In this document: piece after piece, positions 7,608 to 16,229 of the stretch | Numbering within the stretch: position 1 is the stretch's first letter | Layout: the number at the start of each line of letters is the position of its first letter | Source of the DNA: Bradyrhizobium sp. CCBAU 51627 | GTDB taxonomy: Bacteria > Pseudomonadota > Alphaproteobacteria > Rhizobiales > Xanthobacteraceae | Assembly: GCF_028128765.1 (NCBI RefSeq) | Contig: NZ_LBJG01000087.1 | Location: forward strand, 112,835 to 176,834 | Reading direction: 5' to 3' | Length of the DNA stretch: 64,000 nucleotides | Made by a program: the position numbers and the translations under genes | The notes under the pieces: generated by a model | Databases searched by the model: none | What the model was told of the DNA's origin: nothing | The model's input: only the letters and a program-made list of their open reading frames with translations

Positions 7608-7790
7608 ATGTCGCTGCAGCACCAAATCCGGAAGCCGTGCCCTCACTGCGGGCGGCCGATGAAGCTTGTGCGCGACGAGGCCATCAGAGGCGGGGAGCGC
7701 TACGTCTGCCCCCATTGCGACGACGATCCGCTGCACGACCCCGCCGCCCGGAAGTGGGTGGACGGCCCGCTGCGGCCGCCGGCGAAATAG
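7608..7790 (+). CDS. 60-aa zinc-ribbon protein
   Basis: Two Cys pairs, CPHCGRPM and VCPHCDDDPLHD, separated by ~28 residues, make a four-Cys zinc ribbon. The family is common in Bradyrhizobium and of unknown role. Start ATG follows GGGGGAAGCC. Positions 7791-7896 hold no gene. Confidence 0.7.
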   Translation: MSLQHQIRKPCPHCGRPMKLVRDEAIRGGERYVCPHCDDDPLHDPAARKWVDGPLRPPAK

Positions 7791-7896
7791 TGGCCCGGAA
7801 AGAAATCGGACCGGGCAGGTTTGGGGGACGCCAGGGCTGGCAAGTTCGTCGCGGGCGCACCAAGTCGTTTGTAGATGCCAAGCATCGGGAGGCGCG

Positions 7897-8064
7897 ATGT
7901 CGACGGTCGCAAAACTGCTCGCGCGGAAGCAGGCGCTCTTGGAGCGACTGGAGGGCGATCCTGGGCCGAACGAGCGGGAGGAAATCCAGGCATTGCTCGT
8001 CCAGATCGAGACCGCGCTGAACTTGCTCGAGCCGAGAGATGCCGCCGGTCCAAGCGACGAGTGA
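7897..8064 (+). CDS. Short coiled protein, copy 1 of 3
   Basis: 55 residues: MSTVAKLLARKQALLERLE, DPGPNEREEIQALLVQIETALNLLE and a short polar tail. Two helices are linked by the invariant DPGPNER turn, giving a likely helical hairpin or dimer. A close intact copy is at 19854-20024 and a broken one at 22797-22965. GGGAGG precedes ATG. Function is unknown. Confidence 0.7.
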   Translation: MSTVAKLLARKQALLERLEGDPGPNEREEIQALLVQIETALNLLEPRDAAGPSDE

Positions 8065-8081
8065 AGCTAGGTCGTCGCCCG

Positions 8082-8330
8082 TCAGAGTGCGCTCAGATCG
8101 TCTGGTACCTCGCCGAACATGCGGATCAGCTTGGCGTCGCTGAAGTCGCCGCTCGATGGATCTCCTGTCCGGGAGAATGCGATGGCGCCGACATGACCCG
8201 GCTTGCGGGAGAGCGCCTCGGCCCGCATCACCGCGGCGTCGGCGCTGAGGCACTCCGTCGCCTCGCCGGCGGCCAGGCCGTCGTCGGAGAAAACGAACGG
8301 TAGAGCGACGTAGTAGGTCACATCAGCCAT
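8082..8330 (-). CDS. Small conserved hypothetical protein
   Basis: 82 residues beginning MADVTYYVALPFVFSDDG, with AAVMRAEALSRKPGHVGAIAFSRTGDP and a C-terminal MFGEVPDDLSAL. This pattern is common in Bradyrhizobium genomes. The start is the last in-frame ATG and overlaps the end of the upstream gene by 8 bases, which indicates co-translation. Function is unknown. Confidence 0.7.
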   Translation of the reverse strand: MADVTYYVALPFVFSDDGLAAGEATECLSADAAVMRAEALSRKPGHVGAIAFSRTGDPSSGDFSDAKLIRMFGEVPDDLSAL

Positions 8331-8553
8331 TTGCCTCGTCCTTGTGTTCGCGCGCCGCGCGGAGCAGCCCGCGGGCGTAGCCGGTCGACACCTTGGCCCG
8401 GAGCTCGTCGAGCTGTCGCTCCAGGAAGTCGTTGGCGACAAGAAGCGCCTTCACGGCCTCGCGCGGATCGCTTCCGCAGGCAGCGATGGCCTGGTCGGCG
8501 GCCAGATCGAGGTCGCCTTCGGCGAGCGTAGCGGGTTCGGGCGCAGCGGGCAT
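8323..8553 (-). CDS. Small helical hypothetical protein
   Basis: 76 residues, mostly helical and acidic: DLDLAADQAIAACGSDPREAVKALLVANDFLERQLDELRAKVSTGYARGLL. The DPREAVKALLVANDFLE segment recurs in rhizobial hypothetical proteins. First gene of a two-gene leftward operon with the gene at 8082-8330. Confidence 0.65.
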   Translation of the reverse strand: MPAAPEPATLAEGDLDLAADQAIAACGSDPREAVKALLVANDFLERQLDELRAKVSTGYARGLLRAAREHKDEANG

Positions 8554-8642
8554 AACCTATGTTCCCTATTCGTTCTCGGCGAGTCAAGCGGCTTCCGCAG
8601 GTTTAATCTCCCGACCGACCCGGGCTGGGGTAGACTGCGGGG

Positions 8643-8885
8643 ATGGACCTGACGATGGCGCGACGACACCTCCTGGAAGCGGAGCGTCACGTCGCGCTTA
8701 GCGAAGGTCACGTCGCCCGGCAGCTCGCAATCGTCAAAAGGCTGGAAAGCGCGGGACACCCGATAGGACTGGCCTGCGATGTGCTCGACACGTTCCGGAT
8801 GCTATTGGCCTCGCACATCGACCACCGCGACCTGATCCGCCGCGAAATCGATGACTGGAAGGCCGTCCGGAATGTCGGAACCTAG
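8643..8885 (+). CDS. Small hypothetical protein
   Basis: 80 residues, helical: MARRHLLEAERHVALSEGHVARQLAIVKRLESAGHPIGLACDVLDTFRMLLASHIDHRDLI. The HVARQ..IV..LE..G length and pattern resemble short rhizobial proteins often near stress regulators. ATG at 8643 or the ATG four codons later could be used. Confidence 0.6.
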   Translation: MDLTMARRHLLEAERHVALSEGHVARQLAIVKRLESAGHPIGLACDVLDTFRMLLASHIDHRDLIRREIDDWKAVRNVGT

Positions 8886-8939
8886 GCGTCCCGATCGTCT
8901 TGAATCCCAGTCCCCCGTACCCAGGAGTGTTGCGTCCCC

Positions 8940-9785
8940 ATGGCCCCCCGCGCCAACTGGAAAGGCTTCCTTCGTCTGTCTCTGGTAACCTGTCCGGTGG
9001 CGCTCTATCCGGCCACCTCCGAGTCCGAGAAGATCTCGTTCAACCAGCTCAACCGGCAGACCGGCCACCGCATCAAGTACCTGAAGGTCGACGCCGACAC
9101 CGGTGACGAAGTGCCCAACGAGGACATCGTCAAGGGCTACCAACTCGAGAAGGACCAGTTCATCGAGGTCACCAAGGAGGAGCTCGAGGAGATCGCGCTG
9201 GAGTCAACGCGCACCATCGAGATCGACGAGTTCGTCGACAGGTCGGACATCGACCCGCGCTACCTGATCCGCCCGTACTACCTGCGTCCGGACGGCAAGG
9301 TCGGGCACGACGCTTTCGCGGTGATCCGCGAGACCATCCGCGAGATGGACAAGGTCGCGATCGGGCGAGTCGTGCTGACCAACCGCGAGCACATCATCGC
9401 GCTCGAGGCCCGGGACAAGGGGCTGATCGGTACGCTGCTGCGCTATCCCTACGAGGTCAGGAGCGAACAGGAATATTTCGACGAGATCCAGGACGTGAAG
9501 GTCACGAAGGACATGCTGGACCTCGCCAGGCACATCGTGAATCAGAAGGCGGGGCGTTTCGATCCGGAGAAGTTCGAGGATCACTACGAGAGCGCTCTGG
9601 TCGAGCTCATCAACCAGAAACGCGCCGGAAAGGTCATCCGACCCAAGGAGCGGCCGAAGGGCGAGAACGTCGTCGATCTGATGGACGCGCTGCGCCAGAG
9701 CGTGGGCGGCTCTGTGGCACAAGCCGCGACGCCGAAGAAGCCCGCCAAGAAGCCGGCGGCCGGGCCCCGGCGGAGGTCGGCCTAG
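8940..9785 (+). CDS. ku: Ku protein (non-homologous end joining)
   Basis: 281 residues, the usual length of bacterial Ku. It starts MAPRANWKGFLRLSLVTCPVALYPA and carries the Ku core: SEKISFNQLN, GHRIKYLKVD, EIDEFVDRSDIDPRYLIRPYYL and MLDLARHIVNQKAGRFDPEKFEDHYE. A lysine/alanine-rich C-terminus (KKPAKKPAAGPRRR) would bind DNA. Bacterial Ku homodimers bind double-strand ends and recruit LigD. No ligD is in the window, although many alphaproteobacteria carry several scattered ku genes. The surroundings suggest a stationary-phase or desiccation repair role; that is inference. Confidence 0.95.
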   Translation: MAPRANWKGFLRLSLVTCPVALYPATSESEKISFNQLNRQTGHRIKYLKVDADTGDEVPNEDIVKGYQLEKDQFIEVTKEELEEIALESTRTIEIDEFVDRSDIDPRYLIRPYYLRPDGKVGHDAFAVIRETIREMDKVAIGRVVLTNREHIIALEARDKGLIGTLLRYPYEVRSEQEYFDEIQDVKVTKDMLDLARHIVNQKAGRFDPEKFEDHYESALVELINQKRAGKVIRPKERPKGENVVDLMDALRQSVGGSVAQAATPKKPAKKPAAGPRRRSA

Positions 9786-9809
9786 GAACCGAGACGGGGG
9801 AAGCCGGTT
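9785..9809 (+). promoter_or_regulatory. Possible EcfG-type promoter for the gene at 9843
   Basis: GGAAC (9785-9789), 16 bases, GGTT (9806-9809); only the first base of the -10 box departs from consensus. It lies 34 bases before the start of the small membrane protein. Confidence 0.5.
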
Positions 9810-9842
9810 TCTGTGGCGCCACTCTAAGAGGTTCGCACGGAT

Positions 9843-10088
9843 ATGAAAGAATCGTCGGCGATAACGGAGGCATCCGGATTGACGGACGAGCAGGCCGCCC
9901 TCGAGCGGGCTTCGGCGGACCGGTCGGGCGCGGATACCGGGTCCGCGGACGGCAGGACAACCACGCCAACTTTGCGGGATGCGGCGATGCACTGGGCCGA
10001 GCGATTGCGCGAAGTCACCGTGAAAGCCCCGCTGCAGTCGCTCCTTGTCGCGTTTCTGGTCGGCATTTGGTTTGCTCGTCGCCGTTAG
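9843..10088 (+). CDS. Small C-tail-anchored membrane protein (ElaB/YqjD-like)
   Basis: 81 residues. A disordered acidic N-half is followed by RDAAMHWAERLREVTVKAPLQSLLVAFLVGIWFARRR. The last part is the glycine-containing single helix with a terminal Arg cluster typical of DUF883 (ElaB/YqjD) proteins, which in E. coli bind ribosomes to the membrane in stationary phase. The N-half is shorter and less helical than in those, so the assignment rests on the C-terminal anchor. A possible EcfG promoter precedes it. Confidence 0.6.
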   Translation: MKESSAITEASGLTDEQAALERASADRSGADTGSADGRTTTPTLRDAAMHWAERLREVTVKAPLQSLLVAFLVGIWFARRR

Positions 10089-10185
10089 GGACCGCCGATG
10101 AGGACGCGATCAGGGCCTGGGACAGCAGCGCGAACCGGGCTGCCGAGTTACCGTTGATCTGGCGCAAGTGTCGGGCGTCGAACCC

Positions 10186-10344
10186 GTGAATCCTACGGAC
10201 ATGCAAAAGCCGGCTGACCATGTACAGCGCAGCGAGCTGAATTCCAGCAAGGCTCGCCTGGAAGAGGCGCGTCGGGCCGCGGAGGAATACGCCGCTGATC
10301 TCCGGGAAATCATCAGAAAGCTTCGCGCGCGTCTGCTCAATTGA
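10186..10344 (+). CDS. 52-aa helical hypothetical protein
   Basis: Reads VNPTDMQKPADHVQRSELN, then the amphipathic helix ARLEEARRAAEEYAADLREIIRKLRARLLN to TGA. The helix is the kind found in short Bradyrhizobium proteins. The start is uncertain (GTG 10186 or ATG 10201); neither has a strong ribosome site. Confidence 0.5.
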   Translation: MNPTDMQKPADHVQRSELNSSKARLEEARRAAEEYAADLREIIRKLRARLLN

Positions 10345-10379
10345 GACCGGGGGCGCGGCATCAATGCCGGCCGCGCAGT

Positions 10380-10404
10380 GGAACTCGCTCGCTCGGCGGT
10401 CGTT
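10380..10404 (+). promoter_or_regulatory. EcfG-type promoter for opgD-opgH
   Basis: GGAAC (10380-10384), 16 bases, CGTT (10401-10404), an exact match 39 bases before opgD. It would place periplasmic glucan synthesis under general stress control. Confidence 0.7.
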
Positions 10405-10442
10405 GCCATGGCCGCGGCAAGCAGTAGCGAGTAGGAGAGCAC

Positions 10443-11948
10443 GTGAACCGACGGCAACTTGTTCAGGGGTCGGCGTTGCTGCCGGCGTTGCTGCTCGCCT
10501 CGCGCAGCGGTTACGCCGCCACGTCGGATGACGTGTTTGGGCCGTCCACGGTTAGGGACTTGGCCCGTGCGCTGGCCGGCAAACCGTACGAGGCGCCGGA
10601 CGAGAAGCTTCCGAGCGGATTGAAGGACCTGGACTACGATCAGTATCGTTCGATCCGCTTCTTGCCGGAGCGTGCGCTCTGGCGCGGCAAGAATCTTCCT
10701 TTCGAGGCACAGTTTTTTCATCGCGGCTTCTTCTACAAGAACAGGGTGAACATCTTCGAGGTCGCGGACGGAAAGGCTACCGAGCTCAAGTACCGCAAAG
10801 AGGACTTTTCTTTCGGCGAGAAGGTCCCGGCGTTCGACGACAGCGATCTCGGGTTTGCTGGCTTTCGCATTCATGCACCGATGAACCGCCCCGACTATTA
10901 CGACGAGGTCTGCGTCTTCTTAGGGGCGAGCTACTTCCGCGCCGTGGCCAAGGGACAGACATACGGGCTTTCCGCCCGGGGGCTCTCGATCGATACGGGC
11001 GAAGCCAAGGGCGAGGAATTTCCGTTCTTCAAGACGTTCTGGCTCGAGCGGCCGGCGTCGGGTGCAACCTCGATGGTCATCCATGCTCTGCTCGACAGCA
11101 AGAGCTGCGCCGCGAGCTACCGATTGACCCTCCGCCCTGGGGACACAACGGTCTTTGACGTCGAGATGTCGGTCTACCCGCGCGTCGAGATGCAGCGCGC
11201 CGGGCTCGCGCCCATGACCAGCATGTTCTTCTACGGTCCGAACGACCGCAACGACATCGACGATTTCCGCCCCTCAGTCCACGATTCCGACGGCCTCGCG
11301 ATCTTCAACGGCAAGGGCGAAAGCCTGTGGCGGCCGCTCAGCAATCCGCGTGATCTCCAGATCAGCACCTTTCAGGATCTCAATCCGCGCGGGTTCGGGT
11401 TGATGCAGCGGGAGAGAAACTTCTTCGCCTACCAGGACATCGAATCCAGCTTCGAAAAACGTCCAAGTCTCTGGATGGAGCCGATCGGCGATTGGGGCGA
11501 GGGCGGCGTCACGCTGTTCGAGATTCCGACGAAGGAAGAGGTTCACGACAACATCGCCGCATTCTGGCGACCGAAAAACCCGCTGCAGGCCAAGGGTGAA
11601 CACATCTACACCTATCGGCTGCATTGGGGGCCGGATAGCCCGAAGGCGCATTCGCTGGCCCGCTTCACGCGAAGCGGGATAGGGGCGCGGGGCGAGGACG
11701 CCCGCCTCTTCGTCCTCGAGCTGGTCGGCGACAACCTGAAGGGCATCGATCCTGCCGGCGTCAAAGGCGTCGTGACGGCGGAGAAATCCGAGGTGAAGAA
11801 CATCGTCACGCAGCCCAATCCTTACACCGGTGGCTGGCGGCTGAGCTTTCAGTGCCCGGTGAAGGGTGAGCCCGTCGAGCTGCGCGCTTTTCTGACCGAG
11901 GGCGACAAGCCCTTGTCGGAAGTCTGGGTCTACCGATGGGCCCCCTGA
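10443..11948 (+). CDS. opgD: Osmoregulated periplasmic glucan biosynthesis protein OpgD/OpgG
   Basis: 501 residues, full family length. The N-terminus MNRRQLVQGSALLPALLL has the twin Arg and hydrophobic stretch of a Tat signal, as in OpgD, cut near GYAA. The mature part carries the MdoG fold: LDYDQYRSIRF, FEAQFFHRGFFY, YGLSARGLSIDTG, FPFFKTFWLERP and TSMFFYGPNDRNDIDDFRPSVHDSDGL. The periplasmic OpgG/D family shapes the beta-glucan backbone made by OpgH. It overlaps opgH by 13 bases, so the two are co-translated. OpgD is preferred over OpgG because of the Tat signal. Confidence 0.92.
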   Translation: MNRRQLVQGSALLPALLLASRSGYAATSDDVFGPSTVRDLARALAGKPYEAPDEKLPSGLKDLDYDQYRSIRFLPERALWRGKNLPFEAQFFHRGFFYKNRVNIFEVADGKATELKYRKEDFSFGEKVPAFDDSDLGFAGFRIHAPMNRPDYYDEVCVFLGASYFRAVAKGQTYGLSARGLSIDTGEAKGEEFPFFKTFWLERPASGATSMVIHALLDSKSCAASYRLTLRPGDTTVFDVEMSVYPRVEMQRAGLAPMTSMFFYGPNDRNDIDDFRPSVHDSDGLAIFNGKGESLWRPLSNPRDLQISTFQDLNPRGFGLMQRERNFFAYQDIESSFEKRPSLWMEPIGDWGEGGVTLFEIPTKEEVHDNIAAFWRPKNPLQAKGEHIYTYRLHWGPDSPKAHSLARFTRSGIGARGEDARLFVLELVGDNLKGIDPAGVKGVVTAEKSEVKNIVTQPNPYTGGWRLSFQCPVKGEPVELRAFLTEGDKPLSEVWVYRWAP

Positions 11949-14053
11949 CCACGGCGCCCCGGCCGGTCGCCGGCGATATCGCGACGCAGCGCCTGCTGCC
12001 GCGCGAGTCGCCGCTTCCGATGGCTCCTGGCGACCTCGGGAAAAGCCGAGTCCCCGACCGCGTTCCTGCGGCGGCGGGCCACGCGATGGCCTGGAGGCGC
12101 GGCCTCATTCTACTCGCGACGGCGGCGCTCACGGGGGCAGGCGGCTACGAGATGTATCGCGTGCTCGAGGTCGGTGGCGTCACCGTCCTCGAAGCCACGG
12201 TGCTGGCTCTCTTCCTGGTCCTGCTCGCCTGGGTCTCCTTTTCATTCGCATCCGCATTGGCCGGGTTCTTCGTGCTGCTCGCGCATCGTCCGGACACGGC
12301 GACCGGTGCGGAACTGCCTGCAGTTTCGAGCCGCACCGCCATGCTGCTGCCGACCTACAACGAAGACCCGCACCGATTGACGGCCCGGCTGCGCGCGATC
12401 ATCGAGTCCTTGGAAGCGACGACCCATGGAGAGCTGTTCGACTGGTACGTCCTGAGCGACAGCACCGATCCGGACATCTGGGTCGCAGAAGAAAAGGCAC
12501 TCCTCGCATTGCGACAGGCGGTCGGCACATCGCGGCTGTACTATCGTCATCGCGCGGACAATACGGCGCGCAAAGCCGGCAACATCGCGGAGTGGATCAC
12601 GCGGTTCGGCGCTGTGTACGACTTCATGATCGTGCTCGACGCCGACAGCCTCATGAGCGGACAGACCATCGTCAGATTGGTCCATGCGATCGAGACCAAC
12701 CCCACCGCGGGCCTCGTCCAAACGCTGCCCATGGTCGTCAACGCGCGAAGTCTGTTCAGCCGCGTCCAGCAATTCGCGGGCCGGCTGTACGGACCAATGA
12801 TCGCCGCCGGCGTCGCTTGGTGGCACGGCTCCGAGGGCAATTACTGGGGCCACAACGCGATCATCCGGGTGAAGGCGTTCGCGGAAGCGGCGGCGCTTCC
12901 GCAGCTACGGGGGCGCAAGCCGTTCGGCGGGCACATCCTCAGCCACGATTTCGTCGAGGCAGCGCTGATGCGGCGGGCCGGGTGGGGCATCTACATGCTG
13001 CCGATGCTCGGCGGAAGCTACGAAGAGGTGCCGCCTTCGCTGCTCGATTTCGCGGCGCGCGACCGACGCTGGTGCCAGGGCAATCTTCAGCATCTCGCCG
13101 TCGTGCCCGCTCGCGGTCTCCACTGGGTGTCACGCCTGCATTTCCTGGTGGGGATCGGGGCATATCTCACGGCGCCGCTGTGGCTGCTCTTCCTGCTGCT
13201 GGGGATGCTGATTTCGCTGCAGGCCCGGTTCGTGCGTCCGGAGTATTTTCCCAAGGGCTTCTCGCTGTTTCCGACCTGGCCGGCTCAGGATCCCGTGCTC
13301 GCCATTTGGGTGTTCGTCGCCACGATGGGACTGCTACTGATGCCGAAGCTGCTCAGCCTGGTCCTCGTCTGGATGCGGCGCTCGGAGCGACGCGAGTTCG
13401 GCGGTCCGTTTCGAACCTCGGCCGGAGTATTCGCAGAGATCCTGGTGTCGGCGCTGATGGCGCCGGTGATGATGATTTTTCAGTCGATTGCCGTGGTCGA
13501 GATCCTGGCCGGGCGTGATGCCGGCTGGCAGACCCAAAGGCGCGACGACGGCACGGTGGAACGCCGGGAGCTCTATCGGAAATACGGCATCCCGACCCTG
13601 TGCGGCGTTGCGATGGCCGCAAGCGCGTACGCCGTTTCGCTGCCCCTTTTGCTTTGGATGTCGCCGGTGATCGTTGGGCTGCTGTTCGCCGTCCCTATCG
13701 GGGCGCTGACGGCCAAGCCGTCGCCCGGCAAACTGTTTGCCACCCCAGAAGACCGAGAGCCGCCTTTGGTCTTGCGCCGGGCCAACGAATTGAGCGCGGC
13801 GGCGGGGGCCGGCATCAGACCTGCCCTGGTGGCGCTGCGCGAAGACCCTGAGCTGTTGGCCTTCCACGTCGCTCAGCTGCCGTCTCCTCGAGCCGCCCGG
13901 CCCGATACCGTCGACGCCAACCTGGCGGTCGCCCGGGCCAGGGCGGATGCGAGTGAGACGTTCGAAGAGGCTGCCGCGCATCTTTCTTCGCGGGAAGTCT
14001 TCTCAATGTTGAACGACGGCTCGTCGCTCTCGACCGTGTTGCAGAAGCCCTAG
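11936..14053 (+). CDS. opgH: Glucans biosynthesis glucosyltransferase H
   Basis: 705 residues. A disordered head leads to two membrane helices (LILLATAALTGAGG and ATVLALFLVLLAWVSF), then a GT2 domain: LLPTYNEDP, the DxD-type VLDADSLMSG, GHILSHDFVEAALMRR and the RRWCQGNLQH (QxxRW-like) acceptor motif. Further helices follow 13140-13700. OpgH polymerises UDP-glucose into beta-1,2 glucan and moves it to the periplasm, where OpgD/G acts. It starts within the last codons of opgD. Its C-terminal ~130 residues are soluble and Ala-rich. Confidence 0.93.
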   Translation: MGPLTTAPRPVAGDIATQRLLPRESPLPMAPGDLGKSRVPDRVPAAAGHAMAWRRGLILLATAALTGAGGYEMYRVLEVGGVTVLEATVLALFLVLLAWVSFSFASALAGFFVLLAHRPDTATGAELPAVSSRTAMLLPTYNEDPHRLTARLRAIIESLEATTHGELFDWYVLSDSTDPDIWVAEEKALLALRQAVGTSRLYYRHRADNTARKAGNIAEWITRFGAVYDFMIVLDADSLMSGQTIVRLVHAIETNPTAGLVQTLPMVVNARSLFSRVQQFAGRLYGPMIAAGVAWWHGSEGNYWGHNAIIRVKAFAEAAALPQLRGRKPFGGHILSHDFVEAALMRRAGWGIYMLPMLGGSYEEVPPSLLDFAARDRRWCQGNLQHLAVVPARGLHWVSRLHFLVGIGAYLTAPLWLLFLLLGMLISLQARFVRPEYFPKGFSLFPTWPAQDPVLAIWVFVATMGLLLMPKLLSLVLVWMRRSERREFGGPFRTSAGVFAEILVSALMAPVMMIFQSIAVVEILAGRDAGWQTQRRDDGTVERRELYRKYGIPTLCGVAMAASAYAVSLPLLLWMSPVIVGLLFAVPIGALTAKPSPGKLFATPEDREPPLVLRRANELSAAAGAGIRPALVALREDPELLAFHVAQLPSPRAARPDTVDANLAVARARADASETFEEAAAHLSSREVFSMLNDGSSLSTVLQKP

Positions 14054-14121
14054 CGCGCCGATTGCTTCGGGGGCTTAGCTCAGGCATTCGGGAAAATCAG
14101 GCAATTAGCCTGCCGCGCTCC

Positions 14122-14146
14122 GGAACCTTGCCATCATCCGCGGGTT
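14122..14146 (+). promoter_or_regulatory. Possible EcfG-type promoter for DUF1236 gene
   Basis: GGAAC (14122-14126), 16 bases, GGTT (14143-14146), 35 bases before the start at 14181; one deviation from consensus. Confidence 0.55.
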
Positions 14147-14180
14147 CTTGCAGGCCGCATCCTGCGGTCAGGAGATTACG

Positions 14181-14519
14181 ATGAAGAAGCTGATGCTGAC
14201 GTGCGCGACCGCCGCGCTGATCTCGACGGGCGCCATGGCGCAGTCCACAGTCGTCACGACCACCACCGGCGCCGGTCATGCCGCCGTGCAGATCGAGCCG
14301 GAATACCGCACCAAGATTCGCACCTACGTGACCGAGCACAAGGTTCGTCCGGTGCAGCAGAAGATCGTAGTCGGTCAGCCCGTGCCGCGCGAAGTCGAAC
14401 TCGAGGCAGTGCCCGCCGACTGGGGTCCTTCGCTCACCAAGTATCGTTACGTCTACTCGGGCGAACGCGTGATGCTGGTCGATCCGTCGACCCGCACGGT
14501 CGTCCAGGAGATCGACTAA
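14181..14519 (+). CDS. DUF1236 periplasmic protein (single domain)
   Basis: 112 residues from the ATG that follows CAGGAGATTACG. The signal peptide ends at GAMAQS. The mature part has EPEYRTKIRTYVTEHKVRP, VPREVELEAVPADWG, YRYVYSGERVMLVDPSTRTVV and ends EID, the DUF1236 pattern. These proteins are numerous in Bradyrhizobium; role unknown, perhaps envelope stress. A two-domain relative is at 18352. Confidence 0.85.
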   Translation: MKKLMLTCATAALISTGAMAQSTVVTTTTGAGHAAVQIEPEYRTKIRTYVTEHKVRPVQQKIVVGQPVPREVELEAVPADWGPSLTKYRYVYSGERVMLVDPSTRTVVQEID

Positions 14520-14609
14520 GCCTTTGGACGGGTCTCTGAATCGAGCGACCCGCCTCCGGTCAATCCGGCCCCGCCGAAACCCCGATTTCTTCCTAGCGAG
14601 CGGCCGTTC

Positions 14610-15029
14610 ATGCCGATCATCCGATACTTCGTCTTCGTCGGCGCGCTGCTGCTGGCGCTGCTCTTCGCTGCCGATCTATATCTGCCGGCCCCTGTCGAGC
14701 GCACGGGCCCGTCCGATCCCGACAGGACCATCATCGGGATCGCCTCGGCGAGGGCCCTTCCGGAGAAGATCGTATTCGATACGCGTCTGCGCGATGTTCC
14801 GATGATCGCGCAGACCGATCCAATCCCTGAAGAACCCCGACACCAGGTGCGCGAAGCCATGGCCGCCATGCCTGCAGCACCTTCCGTGGAGGTCAGGAAG
14901 GAAGCGCCGGCTCAAGCCTCCGCGGCGGCCCGTCGCCACCCGAAGCGCTCGGCAAAGCTACAAAGGGGGATACCCGAGCGACGTCTCGCCTTCGAGCGGG
15001 CCGATCCATTTGCCGGCGGATGGTGGTGA
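14610..15029 (+). CDS. Single-pass membrane hypothetical protein
   Basis: 139 residues. MPIIRYFVFVGALLLALLFAADLYLP is one N-terminal membrane anchor. The remainder is periplasmic and disordered, with DRTIIGIASARALPEKIVFDTRLRDVP, an Ala/Pro stretch and RRHPKRSAKLQRG, ending in AGGWW. The pattern matches a Bradyrhizobium family of unknown function. Confidence 0.7.
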   Translation: MPIIRYFVFVGALLLALLFAADLYLPAPVERTGPSDPDRTIIGIASARALPEKIVFDTRLRDVPMIAQTDPIPEEPRHQVREAMAAMPAAPSVEVRKEAPAQASAAARRHPKRSAKLQRGIPERRLAFERADPFAGGWW

Positions 15030-15285
15030 GTCTGCGCGTGGTGCGCCCAGGAAAAGGCCGCGTCTTGGAGGCGACCTTCGTTGACTTCGGCTGAGCGGAT
15101 CTCGCCGGTCCCGGTGGTGCCGCTGGGCGGGCGGGCTGCTGGGCGGCCGGTTTTAGGTTGTCTCAGCTGATGCCGCCCGGAAGTGCTCGGTCGGTGCATA
15201 GCAGCGTATGGCCGGCGTTAACTTTGTTGAATTTTCCGCACACCATTCCCGCAGTAAGCTAACTCTTCTTGCGTTGGGGGCTCCC

Positions 15286-15486
15286 ATGTTCGATCCGGCC
15301 ACGACCGCGCTTCTGCGCGCCGTATTTGACGAGGTCTGCGAAGACGTCTCGCGCTACGAAACCGAGGCGCGCACCCATGTCGCGTCAAGGATACTGGAAG
15401 CGGCTACGAACGGCGACAGCTCGCCGGAGAGGCTCAAGCAGGTGGGACGCGAGGCCCTTCACGACGCTCCGACGATGTGGCGATAG
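15286..15486 (+). CDS. Small conserved hypothetical protein
   Basis: 66 residues beginning MFDPATTALLRAVFDEVCEDVSRYETEARTHVASRILEAAT and ending DAPTMWR. Common in Bradyrhizobium, probably an all-helical cytosolic protein. I start it at the ATG before FDPATT, as the upstream in-frame part is not protein-like. The gap 15030-15285 shows no gene. The next gene begins 14 bases downstream. Confidence 0.75.
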   Translation: MFDPATTALLRAVFDEVCEDVSRYETEARTHVASRILEAATNGDSSPERLKQVGREALHDAPTMWR

Positions 15487-15499
15487 GCGGAGGGTTGGG

Positions 15500-15907
15500 G
15501 TGAACTTCCAGGTCACTGTGCTCAAGATCCTGGTGAGCTATCCCGATGGATTCGCCCTCATGGCGGACCTCAAGCGCGATATGGCGATTCTGGCGACGAG
15601 CGGGCGGGACTGGGCCGAGCGGACCAAGCGCCTCGCTGCTCGCGTGCCCGCTCTCGATATCTTCTCGCAAGGATTGGTCGAACGTCTGAATGGCGGATGG
15701 CGTATCACCGAGAAGGGCCGCGGCGTGCTCGAATTCTTGGAAGCAAGGCCTGCCGAGATGCCGGTGGAGAGCGCCGTCCTGGCAGCGGAGCCTTCGGCTT
15801 CGGCTACGCCGGCTTCTCCGCTTCTCGTCGCCAGACGCTCTGGCAGAAGCCAGCGCCTTCAGCGTCGCCGTGCGGCACGCGAGCGGGCACGTGCCAAAGC
15901 ATGCTGA
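15500..15907 (+). CDS. Small winged-helix-like hypothetical protein
   Basis: 135 residues from GTG at 15500, with GGCGGAGGG just upstream. VNFQVTVLKILVSYPDGFALMADLKRDMAILATSGRDW is followed by DIFSQGLVERLNGGWRITEKGRGVLEFLEA, a winged-helix-like core whose last half resembles the protein at 5568. The C-terminus is a disordered Ala/Pro linker and an Arg-rich tail that could bind nucleic acid. The family is frequent in Bradyrhizobium; no known partner. Confidence 0.7.
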   Translation: MNFQVTVLKILVSYPDGFALMADLKRDMAILATSGRDWAERTKRLAARVPALDIFSQGLVERLNGGWRITEKGRGVLEFLEARPAEMPVESAVLAAEPSASATPASPLLVARRSGRSQRLQRRRAARERARAKAC

Positions 15908-16008
15908 ATGCGCGTGCTCTCCGACTGACTTCGCGGACCGGGAAAAACCGGAAACTTTGCTCACCGTCTTGAGTTGCCAGCGACTGGATTGGCCGCGGGA
16001 GCTTGAAG

Positions 16009-16218
16009 ATGGTCGACGACGTGGTTCTGAAGAACGCCACCGAGACAGCGTGGTCCGTCTACCGGGCGCGCCACCCCGACGTCGATCCGCAGGACAGCAG
16101 GCGCTGCCTTCTCGAGCGCCATCTGCAAAAGCGAGGAGAAGAGCATGAGAGCGATACCGAAGCACTCGCCGGCTTCGGGATTGCTTACCGGCAGCGGTTC
16201 TTCCAGGACGGATGTTGA
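16009..16218 (+). CDS. Small conserved hypothetical protein
   Basis: 69 residues: MVDDVVLKNATETAWSVYRARHPDVDPQDSRRCLLERHLQ, then EHESDTEALAGFGIAYRQRF. This is the pattern of a short Bradyrhizobium family (RHPDVDxQDxRRCLLERHL). TTG at 16003 is an alternative start. Confidence 0.65.
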   Translation: MVDDVVLKNATETAWSVYRARHPDVDPQDSRRCLLERHLQKRGEEHESDTEALAGFGIAYRQRFFQDGC

Positions 16219-16229
16219 GGACCCTCAAA

